From: Candidatus Dormiibacterota bacterium
GTDB taxonomy: Bacteria > Chloroflexota > Dormibacteria > Aeolococcales > Aeolococcaceae
Assembly: GCA_003136295.1 (NCBI GenBank)
Contig: PLDZ01000165.1
Span: forward strand, 1 to 10,175
DNA: 10,175 nucleotides
Direction: 5' to 3'
The notes under the pieces are model-generated. The model was not told where the DNA came from. It searched no databases and saw only the letters and a program-made list of their open reading frames with translations. Of this stretch, positions 1-6,175 are shown in pieces (the first letter of the stretch is position 1; every line of letters begins with the position of its first letter). Both the position numbers and the translations under genes were made by a program.

Positions 1-43
1 GGCAGCGGCCGATGGGTCATCAGAGATGTGCTCAGATTCGGTG

Positions 44-640
44 TTACGCGACGCCCTGTGCCCTGGTTGCCGTTGCGGGCAGAACGCGTCGGGTGGATTC
101 CTTCTTTCTCGAAGTCATCAAGCTGAAGACCTCGAACACGAAGGCGCCGAAGACCGCAAAAGTTGCCACGGCGAGTCCGATGGCCGCGTAGCCGGCGAAC
201 TGGCCGATCTGGCCCCAGCCGTAGGCGTTGAGCAGCATGCTGCGGAGCGTGGTGCCCTTGAAGATGGTCGCCACTTCACCCGCGAGCTTGGTGTTGGTGG
301 GAGCGGCCTGGGCAGCAGTGCTGAGCTGCGAATACGTCTGGCCGCCGCCGATCTCGCTGAGATGCACGTTGATGAAGTTATTGGCATAGATCTCGGCCTG
401 CTGACCGGTGAGCAGCTCCTGACCCGCGTACGGGGTCATGGCGGCGGCATCGGCCTTGGGCAGCGAGGCGATCGCCGGGGACCCGGCGGCCGGGAAGTAG
501 ATCTGCTGCGCTGCGAGCTGGTCGTGCACTGTCGACGTCGCGAAGTTGCTGCCCCAGAAGGCGAACCCGCTCACGAAGCCAAGGATGCCGATCAATCCGA
601 TCTGCAGGACGAAAATCCGCCAACGAAGTCCACTGGTCAT
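44..640 (-). CDS. Two-helix membrane protein of unknown function, possible DosR-type target
   Basis: I do not recognise a named family. The 198-residue product has a hydrophobic segment near residues 9-29 and a second at about 145-174, followed by a basic tail (SRKK, STRR). The likely topology is therefore N-in, an outside domain of about 115 residues, C-in. The outside domain is rich in Ala, Gln and Thr, has no cysteine or obvious catalytic motif, and contains an EIGGGQTYSQ stretch. An ATG lies 24 codons upstream in frame, but I chose the ATG at 640 because AAGGAGA sits 8 nt before it. The gene lies 132 nt downstream of the response regulator gene on the same strand. That gap holds a DosR-box-like palindrome, so regulation by the neighbouring regulator is inferred. 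It could act in respiration or stress adaptation, but nothing in the sequence shows this. The coding call is firm; the function is unknown. Confidence 0.8.
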   Translation of the reverse strand: MTSGLRWRIFVLQIGLIGILGFVSGFAFWGSNFATSTVHDQLAAQQIYFPAAGSPAIASLPKADAAAMTPYAGQELLTGQQAEIYANNFINVHLSEIGGGQTYSQLSTAAQAAPTNTKLAGEVATIFKGTTLRSMLLNAYGWGQIGQFAGYAAIGLAVATFAVFGAFVFEVFSLMTSRKKESTRRVLPATATRAQGVA

Positions 641-648
641 GGTGGGTA

Positions 649-655
649 TCTCCTT
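649..655 (-). promoter_or_regulatory. Shine-Dalgarno site of the membrane protein gene
   Basis: The minus strand reads AAGGAGA, followed by 8 nt and the ATG at 640. It is one of the best ribosome binding sites in the window. It decides the start against the in-frame ATG 24 codons upstream, which has no comparable site. Confidence 0.8.
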
Positions 656-692
656 ATTTGGTTTGACCTGAACCTCATCCTCGCGGGTTATG

Positions 693-722
693 CGGATACC
701 GGCCAGTGCCACAGGGCATCAA
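693..722 (-). promoter_or_regulatory. Weak candidate core promoter for the membrane protein gene
   Basis: On the minus strand TTGATG (722-717) is followed after 18 nt by TATCCG (698-693). The -35-like part matches TTGACA at four positions; the -10-like part is poor. If real, transcription would start about 45 nt before the ATG and the DosR-like box would be centred roughly 70 nt upstream of the start, compatible with activation by a bound regulator. This is inference from spacing only. Confidence 0.25.
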
Positions 723-746
723 CCCAGCACACCTCGAGCCGGCTGC

Positions 747-766
747 AGCGGGTCAAAGGTCCCGAA
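747..766 (-). promoter_or_regulatory. DosR-box-like palindrome upstream of the membrane protein gene
   Basis: The minus strand carries the core GGGACCTTTGACCC flanked by TTC on the left and GC on the right. It satisfies the GGGNCNNNNGNCCC pattern known for the M. tuberculosis DosR/DevR regulon and, by hand count, agrees with 15 of 20 positions of the longer consensus. It lies directly after the stop codon of a DosR-like regulator gene and 107 nt before the membrane protein ATG. It has no T-tract and only a short uninterrupted stem, so it does not look like a terminator. Binding by the adjacent regulator is inferred, not shown. Confidence 0.6.
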
Positions 767-772
767 CGAGCG

Positions 773-1447
773 CTAGGACCAGTTCTGGGCGTCGCCGCCA
801 CTCTTTCGTCTCGCCATGAACGCGGCCACCTCGGCGCGGCGCGAGAGGTCGAGCTTCATGAGGATGTTGCTGACGTAGTTCTTGACGGTCTTCTCGGCGA
901 GATGGACCTGCTCTCCGATCTGGCGGTTGGTCATGCCCTCCGCAACCAGGCCGACGATGCGTCGCTCCTGGGGCGTGAGTTGCTCCACGCCACCATCCTC
1001 GTCACCCCCTGTGACCTCTCCCCGAATCCGCGCCAGGACTCGTCCGGTGACCGACGGGTCGAGCAGCGACTCTCCCTTGGCGACGCGGTGGATTGCGTCC
1101 AGCAGATCGTTGCCGTGGATCTGCTTCAGGACGTAGCCGGATGCGCCGGCCATGATCGCGCTGAACAGCGCTTCGTCATCCGCGAACGACGTGAGGATGA
1201 GCACTCTCGTCTGCTCGCGGTGAGCGCGGATGTCCCTGCATGCCTCGATACCGGAGCGTCCGGGCATTCGCACATCCATGACCACGACGTCGGGCGTGGT
1301 TGTCGCGGCGGATCTGATCGCCTCGTTAGCGGAGCTCGCCTCGCCGATGACCTCGACGGTCAGATCGGACTCGAGCAAGGCTCGGAGTCCACGGCGCACC
1401 AATTCATGGTCGTCGCACAACAGCACGCGTACCCGGGTGGATCCCAT
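773..1447 (-). CDS. NarL/LuxR-family response regulator, DevR/DosR-like
   Basis: The 224-residue product has an N-terminal receiver domain (about 5-122) and a C-terminal LuxR-type helix-turn-helix (about 155-213). The acidic pocket D12/D13, phospho-acceptor D58 (VVMDVRMPG), T86 and K108 are all present, so it should be phosphorylated normally. The recognition helix carries EKTVKNYVS (185-193). The K-T-V-K-N pattern is that of M. tuberculosis DosR, whose Lys179, Lys182 and Asn183 contact DNA; here these would be K186, K189 and N190. The partner is probably the DosS-like kinase encoded at 2019-3131, although the SRPBCC gene separates them. The ATG at 1447 has no clear Shine-Dalgarno sequence. 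A DosR-like box lies just past its stop codon, before the next gene, and a GGTCAT direct repeat lies upstream, which may allow autoregulation. Family assignment is firm; DosR-type function is likely but inferred. Confidence 0.93.
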   Translation of the reverse strand: MGSTRVRVLLCDDHELVRRGLRALLESDLTVEVIGEASSANEAIRSAATTTPDVVVMDVRMPGRSGIEACRDIRAHREQTRVLILTSFADDEALFSAIMAGASGYVLKQIHGNDLLDAIHRVAKGESLLDPSVTGRVLARIRGEVTGGDEDGGVEQLTPQERRIVGLVAEGMTNRQIGEQVHLAEKTVKNYVSNILMKLDLSRRAEVAAFMARRKSGGDAQNWS

Positions 1448-1463
1448 CGATTCAGTGTAGGCG

Positions 1464-1476
1464 GGTCATTGGTCAT
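1464..1476. repeat. GGTCAT direct repeat in the divergent intergenic region
   Basis: On the plus strand GGTCAT occurs twice with one T between the copies. The repeat is 17-29 nt upstream of the response regulator ATG and 58-70 nt upstream of the SRPBCC-like gene start. Read with the preceding G it is also a degenerate match to the GGGNCNNNNGNCCC core, intact in the left half and lost in the last two bases on the right. It may be a regulator site shared by the two divergent genes. It could also be chance, since the gap is only 86 nt. Confidence 0.35.
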
Positions 1477-1533
1477 ACGGATCGCGGCCCTGAGGCTCTA
1501 TCGCCGCCACGGGGATCGACGGATGCTGGCCAC

Positions 1534-2013
1534 ATGCTCATTCAGGACTTCGTGCAAATCGACCGCGACTTTGACGAGGTCCGCGCGCAAGTGCGCACCG
1601 ATCCGCGGGCGCTGATCGCCGCCAGCGCAGGGGCCGCGTACCGAGAGGGCGAACGGCTCTCCCTCCGCCTGACGCCACTCCGCGGTCTGCCACGCCTCGG
1701 CAAGACGATTGATGTGGATCTGGCCGAGCCGTATGAACGCGAGGACCGACTGGTGATCCCGATGCACTGGTGGGCGCCCGGTGCGACCCGGCTATTTCCG
1801 CATCTCGATGGCGATCTGGAGTTCGCACCGTTGGGAGCCACGACCAGTCAAATCACATTGATGGCGAGCTACGATCCACCGCTCGGATTTGTCGGAAGGC
1901 GTGCCGACGTCCTGCTTCTGCACCGCATCGCCGAGGCGAGCATCCGCTCGTTTCTCGTACGGGTTACTCGCAACCTCGAACGGCCCGTAGGCGCGCGAGT
2001 GATCCCCGTCTGA
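1534..2013 (+). CDS. SRPBCC-like (START/Bet v1 fold) small protein, function unknown
   Basis: The 159-residue product alternates short beta-like stretches and ends in a long helix (about 121-149, including HRIAEASIRSFLVRV). The central HWWAPGATRLFPHLDGDLEFAPLG (78-101) and the ASYDPPLG turn (111-118) resemble SRPBCC-type ligand-binding proteins of actinobacteria. No catalytic residues, signal peptide or membrane segment can be seen. The ATG at 1534 is the first possible start in this frame after the divergent promoter region, and its ribosome binding site is weak. It is transcribed away from the response regulator gene and converges on the kinase gene, with only 5 nt between the two stop codons. 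Its place between the two signalling genes suggests shared regulation, but its ligand and role are unknown. The fold is a tentative assignment from pattern only. Confidence 0.72.
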   Translation: MLIQDFVQIDRDFDEVRAQVRTDPRALIAASAGAAYREGERLSLRLTPLRGLPRLGKTIDVDLAEPYEREDRLVIPMHWWAPGATRLFPHLDGDLEFAPLGATTSQITLMASYDPPLGFVGRRADVLLLHRIAEASIRSFLVRVTRNLERPVGARVIPV

Positions 2014-2018
2014 GGCGG

Positions 2019-3131
2019 TTACTCTCGGGGTACTGACCACACTGCGCGAACACCACGCGGGCGGTCAGCTTCCAGCGTGAACGAGCCGCCGAGTTCAAGC
2101 GCCCGATCGGACAGGTTGGCGAGCCCCAGGCCGCGGCCTCGGGTGCCGCGGAGCCCGACGCCGTTGTCCTCGACCGTCAGTGTCACCTCGAGGCCGGCGC
2201 GGATATGGATCTGGACGGCGGTTGCACCGGCGTGACGGATGACGTTGCTGACGAGTTCGCGGAGCGCGGCGAGAAGATGCTCGGCGAGCTCGGTCCCGAC
2301 GATCGTGTCGACCGGGCCGTCGAAATCAACCCGCGGCGCAAAGCCCAGGGCGGGCGTCGTGTCTGCGACGAGTGCCAGCACGCGTGCCCTGCAGCCCGAC
2401 AGCCCTCGTTCGCTCGAGCTCAACTCGAAGATCACGCCGCGGATCTCCCGGATGGTCGCATCGAGTTCATCGACGGACGCCTGGATCCTGTCAGCGACTC
2501 CGATATCGCCCGTCAGGCGGGAGAGCGCCTGGAGGCCGAGCGCGGTCGCGAAGAGACGCTGGATCACCGTGTCGTGGAGGTCTCGCGCGATCCGCTCGCG
2601 ATCATGGACGAGCGCGAGCTCCTGGACATGTTCGTGCAGGCGTGCGTTATCGATCGCCACCCCGGCCGCGCTTGCCAGCGCCACCGCGATGGTCTCGTCG
2701 GCCTCGTTGAAAGGACCATCGCGCTTCTCGGTCAAGTAGAGGTTGCCGAAGACCTCGTTGCGAATCCGGATCGGGACGCCGAGGAACGTGTGCATCGCCG
2801 GGTGTCCCGTGGGAAACCCGACCGAGTCCGCGTGCGCGCCGAGGTCGTCGAGTCGCAGCGGCTGAGGCTCGCGGATGATGAGGCCGAGGATCCCGAGTCC
2901 TCTCGGGAGATGCCCGATCCGGCGCACGAGGGCATCGTCGATGCCCTCGGTGACGAACTCGGTAAGCAGGATCTCGCCCTCCGCGGAGGCGGGCCCAAGC
3001 ACGCCGACCGCGCCGTACTGCGCACCGGTCTGATCGCATGCGACCTGGACGATTCGCTGCAGGACGGCGGGCAACTCCAGGTCCGACGAGATCGCGAAGA
3101 TCGCATCGAGAATCCGCTGCACCTCGGGCAT
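2019..3131 (-). CDS. GAF-domain sensor histidine kinase, DevS/DosS-like
   Basis: The 370-residue protein has one GAF domain (about 20-165), a HisKA_3 dimerisation segment (about 176-240) and a C-terminal HATPase domain (about 280-368). The phospho-acceptor is H186 in ERIARDLHDTVIQRLF, the N-box is ELVSNVIRH (292-300), and the G-boxes are DNGVGL (322-327) and GRGLGLANL (332-340). There is no membrane segment, so it is cytosolic. The GAF motif HPAMHTFLGVP (110-120) and NLYLTEK (130-136) closely resembles GAF-A of DosS. H110 and Y132 are 22 residues apart, like haem ligand His149 and distal Tyr171 of DosS, which suggests haem-based sensing of O2, NO or CO or of redox state. It is shorter than DosS because the second GAF is missing. 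The ATG at 3131 is the likely start; the open frame continues upstream but runs antisense into the divergent regulator gene. Kinase identity is firm; haem binding is inferred. Confidence 0.92.
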   Translation of the reverse strand: MPEVQRILDAIFAISSDLELPAVLQRIVQVACDQTGAQYGAVGVLGPASAEGEILLTEFVTEGIDDALVRRIGHLPRGLGILGLIIREPQPLRLDDLGAHADSVGFPTGHPAMHTFLGVPIRIRNEVFGNLYLTEKRDGPFNEADETIAVALASAAGVAIDNARLHEHVQELALVHDRERIARDLHDTVIQRLFATALGLQALSRLTGDIGVADRIQASVDELDATIREIRGVIFELSSSERGLSGCRARVLALVADTTPALGFAPRVDFDGPVDTIVGTELAEHLLAALRELVSNVIRHAGATAVQIHIRAGLEVTLTVEDNGVGLRGTRGRGLGLANLSDRALELGGSFTLEADRPRGVRAVWSVPRE

Positions 3132-3174
3132 GGCGCCTAGCGTAGCCGCCCCGAGCGACCGCTGCCGTCGGCGC
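3132..3174. other. Intergenic leader upstream of the kinase gene
   Basis: These GC-rich bases between the kinase ATG and the AT-rich operator island hold no recognisable ribosome binding site, repeat or small reading frame. They probably form the 5' leader of the kinase mRNA. Confidence 0.3.
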
Positions 3175-3206
3175 TTCAGTGGTGATATTCTGAATTTACT
3201 GAATAT
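3175..3206. promoter_or_regulatory. AT-rich operator/promoter island between kinase and export operon
   Basis: This short AT-rich patch stands out in GC-rich DNA. It holds TTCAG (3175-3179), CTGAAT (3190-3195) and CTGAAT (3199-3204), the last two as a direct repeat with 3 nt between them. Positions 3185-3206 also form an imperfect 22-bp palindrome with perfect 6-nt ends, ATATTC and GAATAT, and ATTC-T-GAAT forms a smaller one. A -10-like TATTCT lies at 3186-3191. It is the only non-coding space between the divergent kinase and the regulator-exporter operon. It is therefore the likely promoter region and the likely binding site of the winged-helix regulator encoded just downstream. Confidence 0.5.
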
Positions 3207-3233
3207 GGGCGTGCATCCATGACTGGAGCGCAG

Positions 3234-3665
3234 ATGACCTTCATCGAGGACATGGGTCAGCTCATGGTCGGCTGGGGGATCCCCCGGAACACCGGTCGCA
3301 TCTACGCGTATCTGCTGCTCCAGCGCGACCTCGCGACGCTCGACGACATCGCCGCCGATCTCAGCATCGCCAAGAGCGGGGTCAGTGTCGCGTCGCGCCA
3401 GCTGGCGAAGTTGGGTCTGGCCCGGGCAGCAGGCCAGCCAGGCAGCCGGCGCGTCCTCTACGAGGCGCTCGACAACATCGACTCGATCATCGCCGCGCGC
3501 ACCGCGCAGATGAACGACCTGGTGGTTCACTTGCGACAGGGAGCTCGGGTCGCATCGGGTGGCCCGGGACGCCAGAGGCTGAAGGCCATGGCCGACTGGT
3601 GCGAGGAGTGGACGAGGCAGTTTCCCATCGTGATGCGACGTCTCGAGAAGCGGAGGATCAAATGA
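3234..3665 (+). CDS. GbsR/MarR-type winged-helix transcriptional regulator
   Basis: From the ATG at 3234 the product is 143 residues. The N-terminal pattern MGQLMVGWGIPRNTGRIYAY (7-26) is typical of GbsR-like regulators. A winged helix follows (about 33-78), with TLDDIAADL as the first HTH helix, SIAKSGVSVASRQLAKLGL as the recognition region and a wing ending GSRRVLYEA. The C-terminal helices probably dimerise. An in-frame ATG at 3219 would add five residues, but GGAG lies 5 nt before the ATG at 3234, so I prefer the latter; the choice is not certain. Its stop codon overlaps the ABC ATPase start as ATGA, so it is the first gene of the exporter operon. It probably represses its own operon through the AT-rich repeats just upstream and is released by a ligand, likely the transported compound. 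The ligand cannot be read from the sequence. Confidence 0.87.
   Translation: MTFIEDMGQLMVGWGIPRNTGRIYAYLLLQRDLATLDDIAADLSIAKSGVSVASRQLAKLGLARAAGQPGSRRVLYEALDNIDSIIAARTAQMNDLVVHLRQGARVASGGPGRQRLKAMADWCEEWTRQFPIVMRRLEKRRIK
3652..3656 (+). promoter_or_regulatory. Shine-Dalgarno site of the ABC ATPase gene
   Basis: GGAGG lies 5 nt before the ATG at 3662, within the last codons of the regulator gene. It fixes this start rather than the in-frame ATG 21 codons upstream at 3599, and indicates efficient re-initiation at the ATGA junction. Confidence 0.8.
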
Positions 3666-4546
3666 CCAGCGCGATCGTCATGCATGGGCTGACCAAGGAC
3701 TACGGTTCGGGACACGGCCTCTTCGATCTCGATCTGGAAGTTTCGGAAGGCGAGGTGTTCGGCTTCCTCGGACCCAACGGTGCAGGCAAGACGACCACGA
3801 TCCGGCTCCTCATGGGGGTCATCCACGCGACCGCCGGGACTGCGACTGTCTTCGGCCTCGACTGCGACCGCGAATCGGTTGCGGTAAAACGCGAAGTCGG
3901 ATATCTCCCGGGCGAGCTGCCGCAGTTCGGTGGGATGCGCGGCAGCGAGGTCGTTGCGTACCTCGGTGGCATGCGCGGCGCGATTGACAGGTCGCGTGTC
4001 CAGGAGCTTTCCGAGCGGCTGGAACTCGACCTCGGCCGGCGCTTCCGGGAGTACTCACGCGGCAACAAGCAGAAGTTGGGGCTGCTGCTTGCATTCATGC
4101 ACCGCCCTCGCCTCCTGATCCTGGACGAGCCGACCGGTGGTCTCGACCCGCTCAACCAGCAGACGTTCCACCGCCTGGTCGACGAGGTGAAGACTGACGG
4201 CACCACCGTCTTCCTGTCCTCGCACGTGCTCTCCGAAGTCGAGGAGACCTGCTCGCGAGTCGGGATCATTCGCGAGGGCCGCCTCGTTTCCGACATGACC
4301 ATGGACAACGTGCACGAGCTGCGCTTTCACGAGGTCGTCATCGAATTCGGCGGTGACGTCCCGCAAGCCGCGGTTCGCGCCGCGGCGGGGGTCGAGGATG
4401 TCGCCGTGGAGGGCCGGCGGCTCACCTGCACCGTGCACGGCGGCTTCGACGCACTGCTGGCGGCCATCAGCGGCCACACGGTGCTCGACATGGTGAGCAG
4501 AGAGCCGAGCCTCGAATCGATCTTCCTCAGCTACTACAGCAACTGA
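3662..4546 (+). CDS. ABC transporter ATP-binding protein (exporter, ABC-2 type)
   Basis: The 294-residue protein is a complete ABC ATPase. It has Walker A GPNGAGKTT (37-45), a degenerate signature motif SRGNKQKL (132-139), Walker B LLILDEP (151-157) with catalytic E156, the D-loop GGLDP (159-163) and the switch histidine H188 in LSSHVL. The signature lacks the usual LSGGQ, a common form in DrrA-like drug and polyketide exporters. The C-terminal 80 residues form the extra domain seen in this exporter group and end with the typical SLESIFLSYY. It should energise the permease encoded next, whose ATG overlaps this stop codon by one base (TGATG). The start overlaps the regulator stop as ATGA. The substrate is unknown; export of a hydrophobic small molecule or antibiotic is the usual role of relatives. 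Confidence 0.95.
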   Translation: MTSAIVMHGLTKDYGSGHGLFDLDLEVSEGEVFGFLGPNGAGKTTTIRLLMGVIHATAGTATVFGLDCDRESVAVKREVGYLPGELPQFGGMRGSEVVAYLGGMRGAIDRSRVQELSERLELDLGRRFREYSRGNKQKLGLLLAFMHRPRLLILDEPTGGLDPLNQQTFHRLVDEVKTDGTTVFLSSHVLSEVEETCSRVGIIREGRLVSDMTMDNVHELRFHEVVIEFGGDVPQAAVRAAAGVEDVAVEGRRLTCTVHGGFDALLAAISGHTVLDMVSREPSLESIFLSYYSN

Positions 4547-6165
4547 TGTCGCCTCGGCTCCTGCTGCGTCTCCATCGCATCGGACTGATCGCGATGGCGT
4601 ACTTCGGGATCTTCTATGTGCTGGTCAACAGCGCCGCCTTTCCCGTGATCGCAGGAAAGACACGCGCGTCCCAGGAGGCGTTCGGTCATTCCGTCACCGT
4701 GCTCGGCGCCACGTTCAGCTGGCTGCTCCGTTTGCCAGTGCGGCCGGACACCGCCGCCGGCTATCTGCAGTGGCGCGGCTACGGTTTCTTCGCAATCCTC
4801 TTCGCTGCCTGGGGCCTGTTCAGCGCGTGTGGCGCAGTGCGACGTGACGAGGATCGGGGTCTCGTGGAGTCGTGGCTGTCATCGGGTATCTCGCGACTCC
4901 GTCTGCTCGCCACGAGAAGCCTCTTCTTCGCCGTGATGAGCGCGGAAATCGTCACGCTGACCGGTGCTGCCGGCTGGCTGGGATGCCTGATCGCCGGAAC
5001 TCCGGCCGCGGTTGGCGGCCTGGTGGGCGAAAGCGCTGCCTTGTGGGCGTTGACTCTCGCCTGTTTCGGGATCGGGCTGGTTGTCTCTCAGGTCGTCTCC
5101 GACTTCCGCGCGGCCGCGTCGGCGGGGAGCGCCGTACTCGTTCTCATGTTTCTGCTCGACAGCATCGGGAGATCGAGTGTCCACCGAGCGCCGTTCACCG
5201 ACATCTCCGTGTTCTTTCTCTTCAACCAGTCCAACTCGGTTGCTCCTGGTGGGACATTCAATATCGCGGCCACGATGCTGCTCTTCGTGATCGTCGCCGT
5301 CGCCACCATCGTTGCGTCCCTGGGGTTCGTCCGGCGGGACATCGGGTCCGGACTCATTCGCACGCGTCCCCGGCGTGTGGCGGACGCGCACGATGCCTCG
5401 GCCAATCCGTTGCTGCGCATTCCCGTCGTGCGCGGACTGTGGATCCGACGGATCGGATTGCTCAGCTGGACAGCCGGTATGGCGGTGGTGGCCGCATCGG
5501 TCGTGCTCCTGGTGAACATCACCGCGACCTTCTTCGCGTCCACCCCCAGCCTCAGCCCCTATCTGCGCGGCCTCCCGGGTGATGTGCATACCGTGTTGCT
5601 CGCCTTGATATGGCTGAGCTTCGCGCAGGCGCTGGTCGCCATCTTCGCGATCACGTGCGTGTCCCGCTGGTCCGGCGACGATTCGTCGGGGGTGCTGGAG
5701 ATGCAGCTCGCTGAGCCGTTGCCGCGATGGGGCGTTCTCGGCGAACGGGCCGCCGAGCTCACGGTCACCGTGACCCTCATGTCATTTGCCGCCATGGCGG
5801 TGATCCTCGCCCTGGCGCCGGCCGAGGGGATCTCGATCGACGTCGGGCGAATGCTCAGCTCCACCGCGCTGCTCGTGCCCTTCGCGCTCACCTTTGCAGC
5901 GGTGGGATCGCTGCTCGCGGGCTGGCGCCCGCGCGTGGCGGTGGTGGTGCTCTCGACGATCGCGGTGATCTCGTACCTCGTCTTCGAACTCGGGCCACTG
6001 TTCAAATGGCCGGACTGGGCGGACAACCTGTCAGTGTTTCAGCTGTATGGCACGCCCCTGATCACGTCCGTGTTCGTCGGCGGGCTGATCGCCATGCTGG
6101 CGATCGTGGTTGTGGGGTTCGGATCAGCCGGCGTCGTGCTGGCGCGGCGGGACGTCGCCGCATAG
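4546..6165 (+). CDS. Fused 12-helix ABC-2 exporter permease (TnrB3-like)
   Basis: The 539-residue protein has about twelve hydrophobic segments, near residues 13-30, 78-97, 125-150, 163-183, 192-206, 240-262, 305-327, 346-372, 405-424, 438-458, 464-482 and 507-532. It is a tandem duplication. EDRGLVESWLSSGISRLRLL (102-121) aligns with DSSGVLEMQLAEPLPRWGVL (379-398), sharing G, E, L, R and L at the same spacing. FVRRDIG (261-267) near the end of half one matches VLARRDVA (531-538) at the C terminus. Length and layout fit the group of putative polyketide-antibiotic exporters that includes tetronasin resistance protein TnrB3. It would pair with the ATPase encoded immediately upstream, with translation coupled at TGATG and no separate ribosome binding site. 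The substrate is not known. The permease call is firm; the antibiotic link is inferred from relatives. Confidence 0.9.
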   Translation: MSPRLLLRLHRIGLIAMAYFGIFYVLVNSAAFPVIAGKTRASQEAFGHSVTVLGATFSWLLRLPVRPDTAAGYLQWRGYGFFAILFAAWGLFSACGAVRRDEDRGLVESWLSSGISRLRLLATRSLFFAVMSAEIVTLTGAAGWLGCLIAGTPAAVGGLVGESAALWALTLACFGIGLVVSQVVSDFRAAASAGSAVLVLMFLLDSIGRSSVHRAPFTDISVFFLFNQSNSVAPGGTFNIAATMLLFVIVAVATIVASLGFVRRDIGSGLIRTRPRRVADAHDASANPLLRIPVVRGLWIRRIGLLSWTAGMAVVAASVVLLVNITATFFASTPSLSPYLRGLPGDVHTVLLALIWLSFAQALVAIFAITCVSRWSGDDSSGVLEMQLAEPLPRWGVLGERAAELTVTVTLMSFAAMAVILALAPAEGISIDVGRMLSSTALLVPFALTFAAVGSLLAGWRPRVAVVVLSTIAVISYLVFELGPLFKWPDWADNLSVFQLYGTPLITSVFVGGLIAMLAIVVVGFGSAGVVLARRDVAA

Positions 6166-6169
6166 GAGG
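6165..6169 (+). promoter_or_regulatory. Shine-Dalgarno site of the methyltransferase gene
   Basis: GGAGG begins on the last base of the permease stop codon and lies 6 nt before a GTG at 6176. It selects this GTG as the start instead of the in-frame ATG at 6110, which lies inside the permease gene and has no such site. Confidence 0.85.
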
Positions 6170-6175
6170 TTTCTC

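Noticed and set aside
1..20. ATG on the minus strand at 20 that might start another gene running off the left edge
   Set aside because: Only six codons are visible and no ribosome binding site precedes the ATG, so it cannot be supported.
747..766. Inverted repeat after the response regulator stop as an intrinsic terminator
   Set aside because: The perfect stem is only about four base pairs and no T-run follows; a regulator-binding palindrome explains it better.
26..1615. Long plus-strand open frame (529 codons) across the membrane protein and response regulator genes
   Set aside because: Composition is low-complexity and unlike any family; it is antisense to two well-supported genes and is a by-product of GC-rich codon use.
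3132..3530. Possible 133-residue N-terminal extension of the kinase
   Set aside because: It would run antisense through the winged-helix regulator gene and the AT-rich promoter island, and its sequence looks like an antisense frame rather than a sensor domain.
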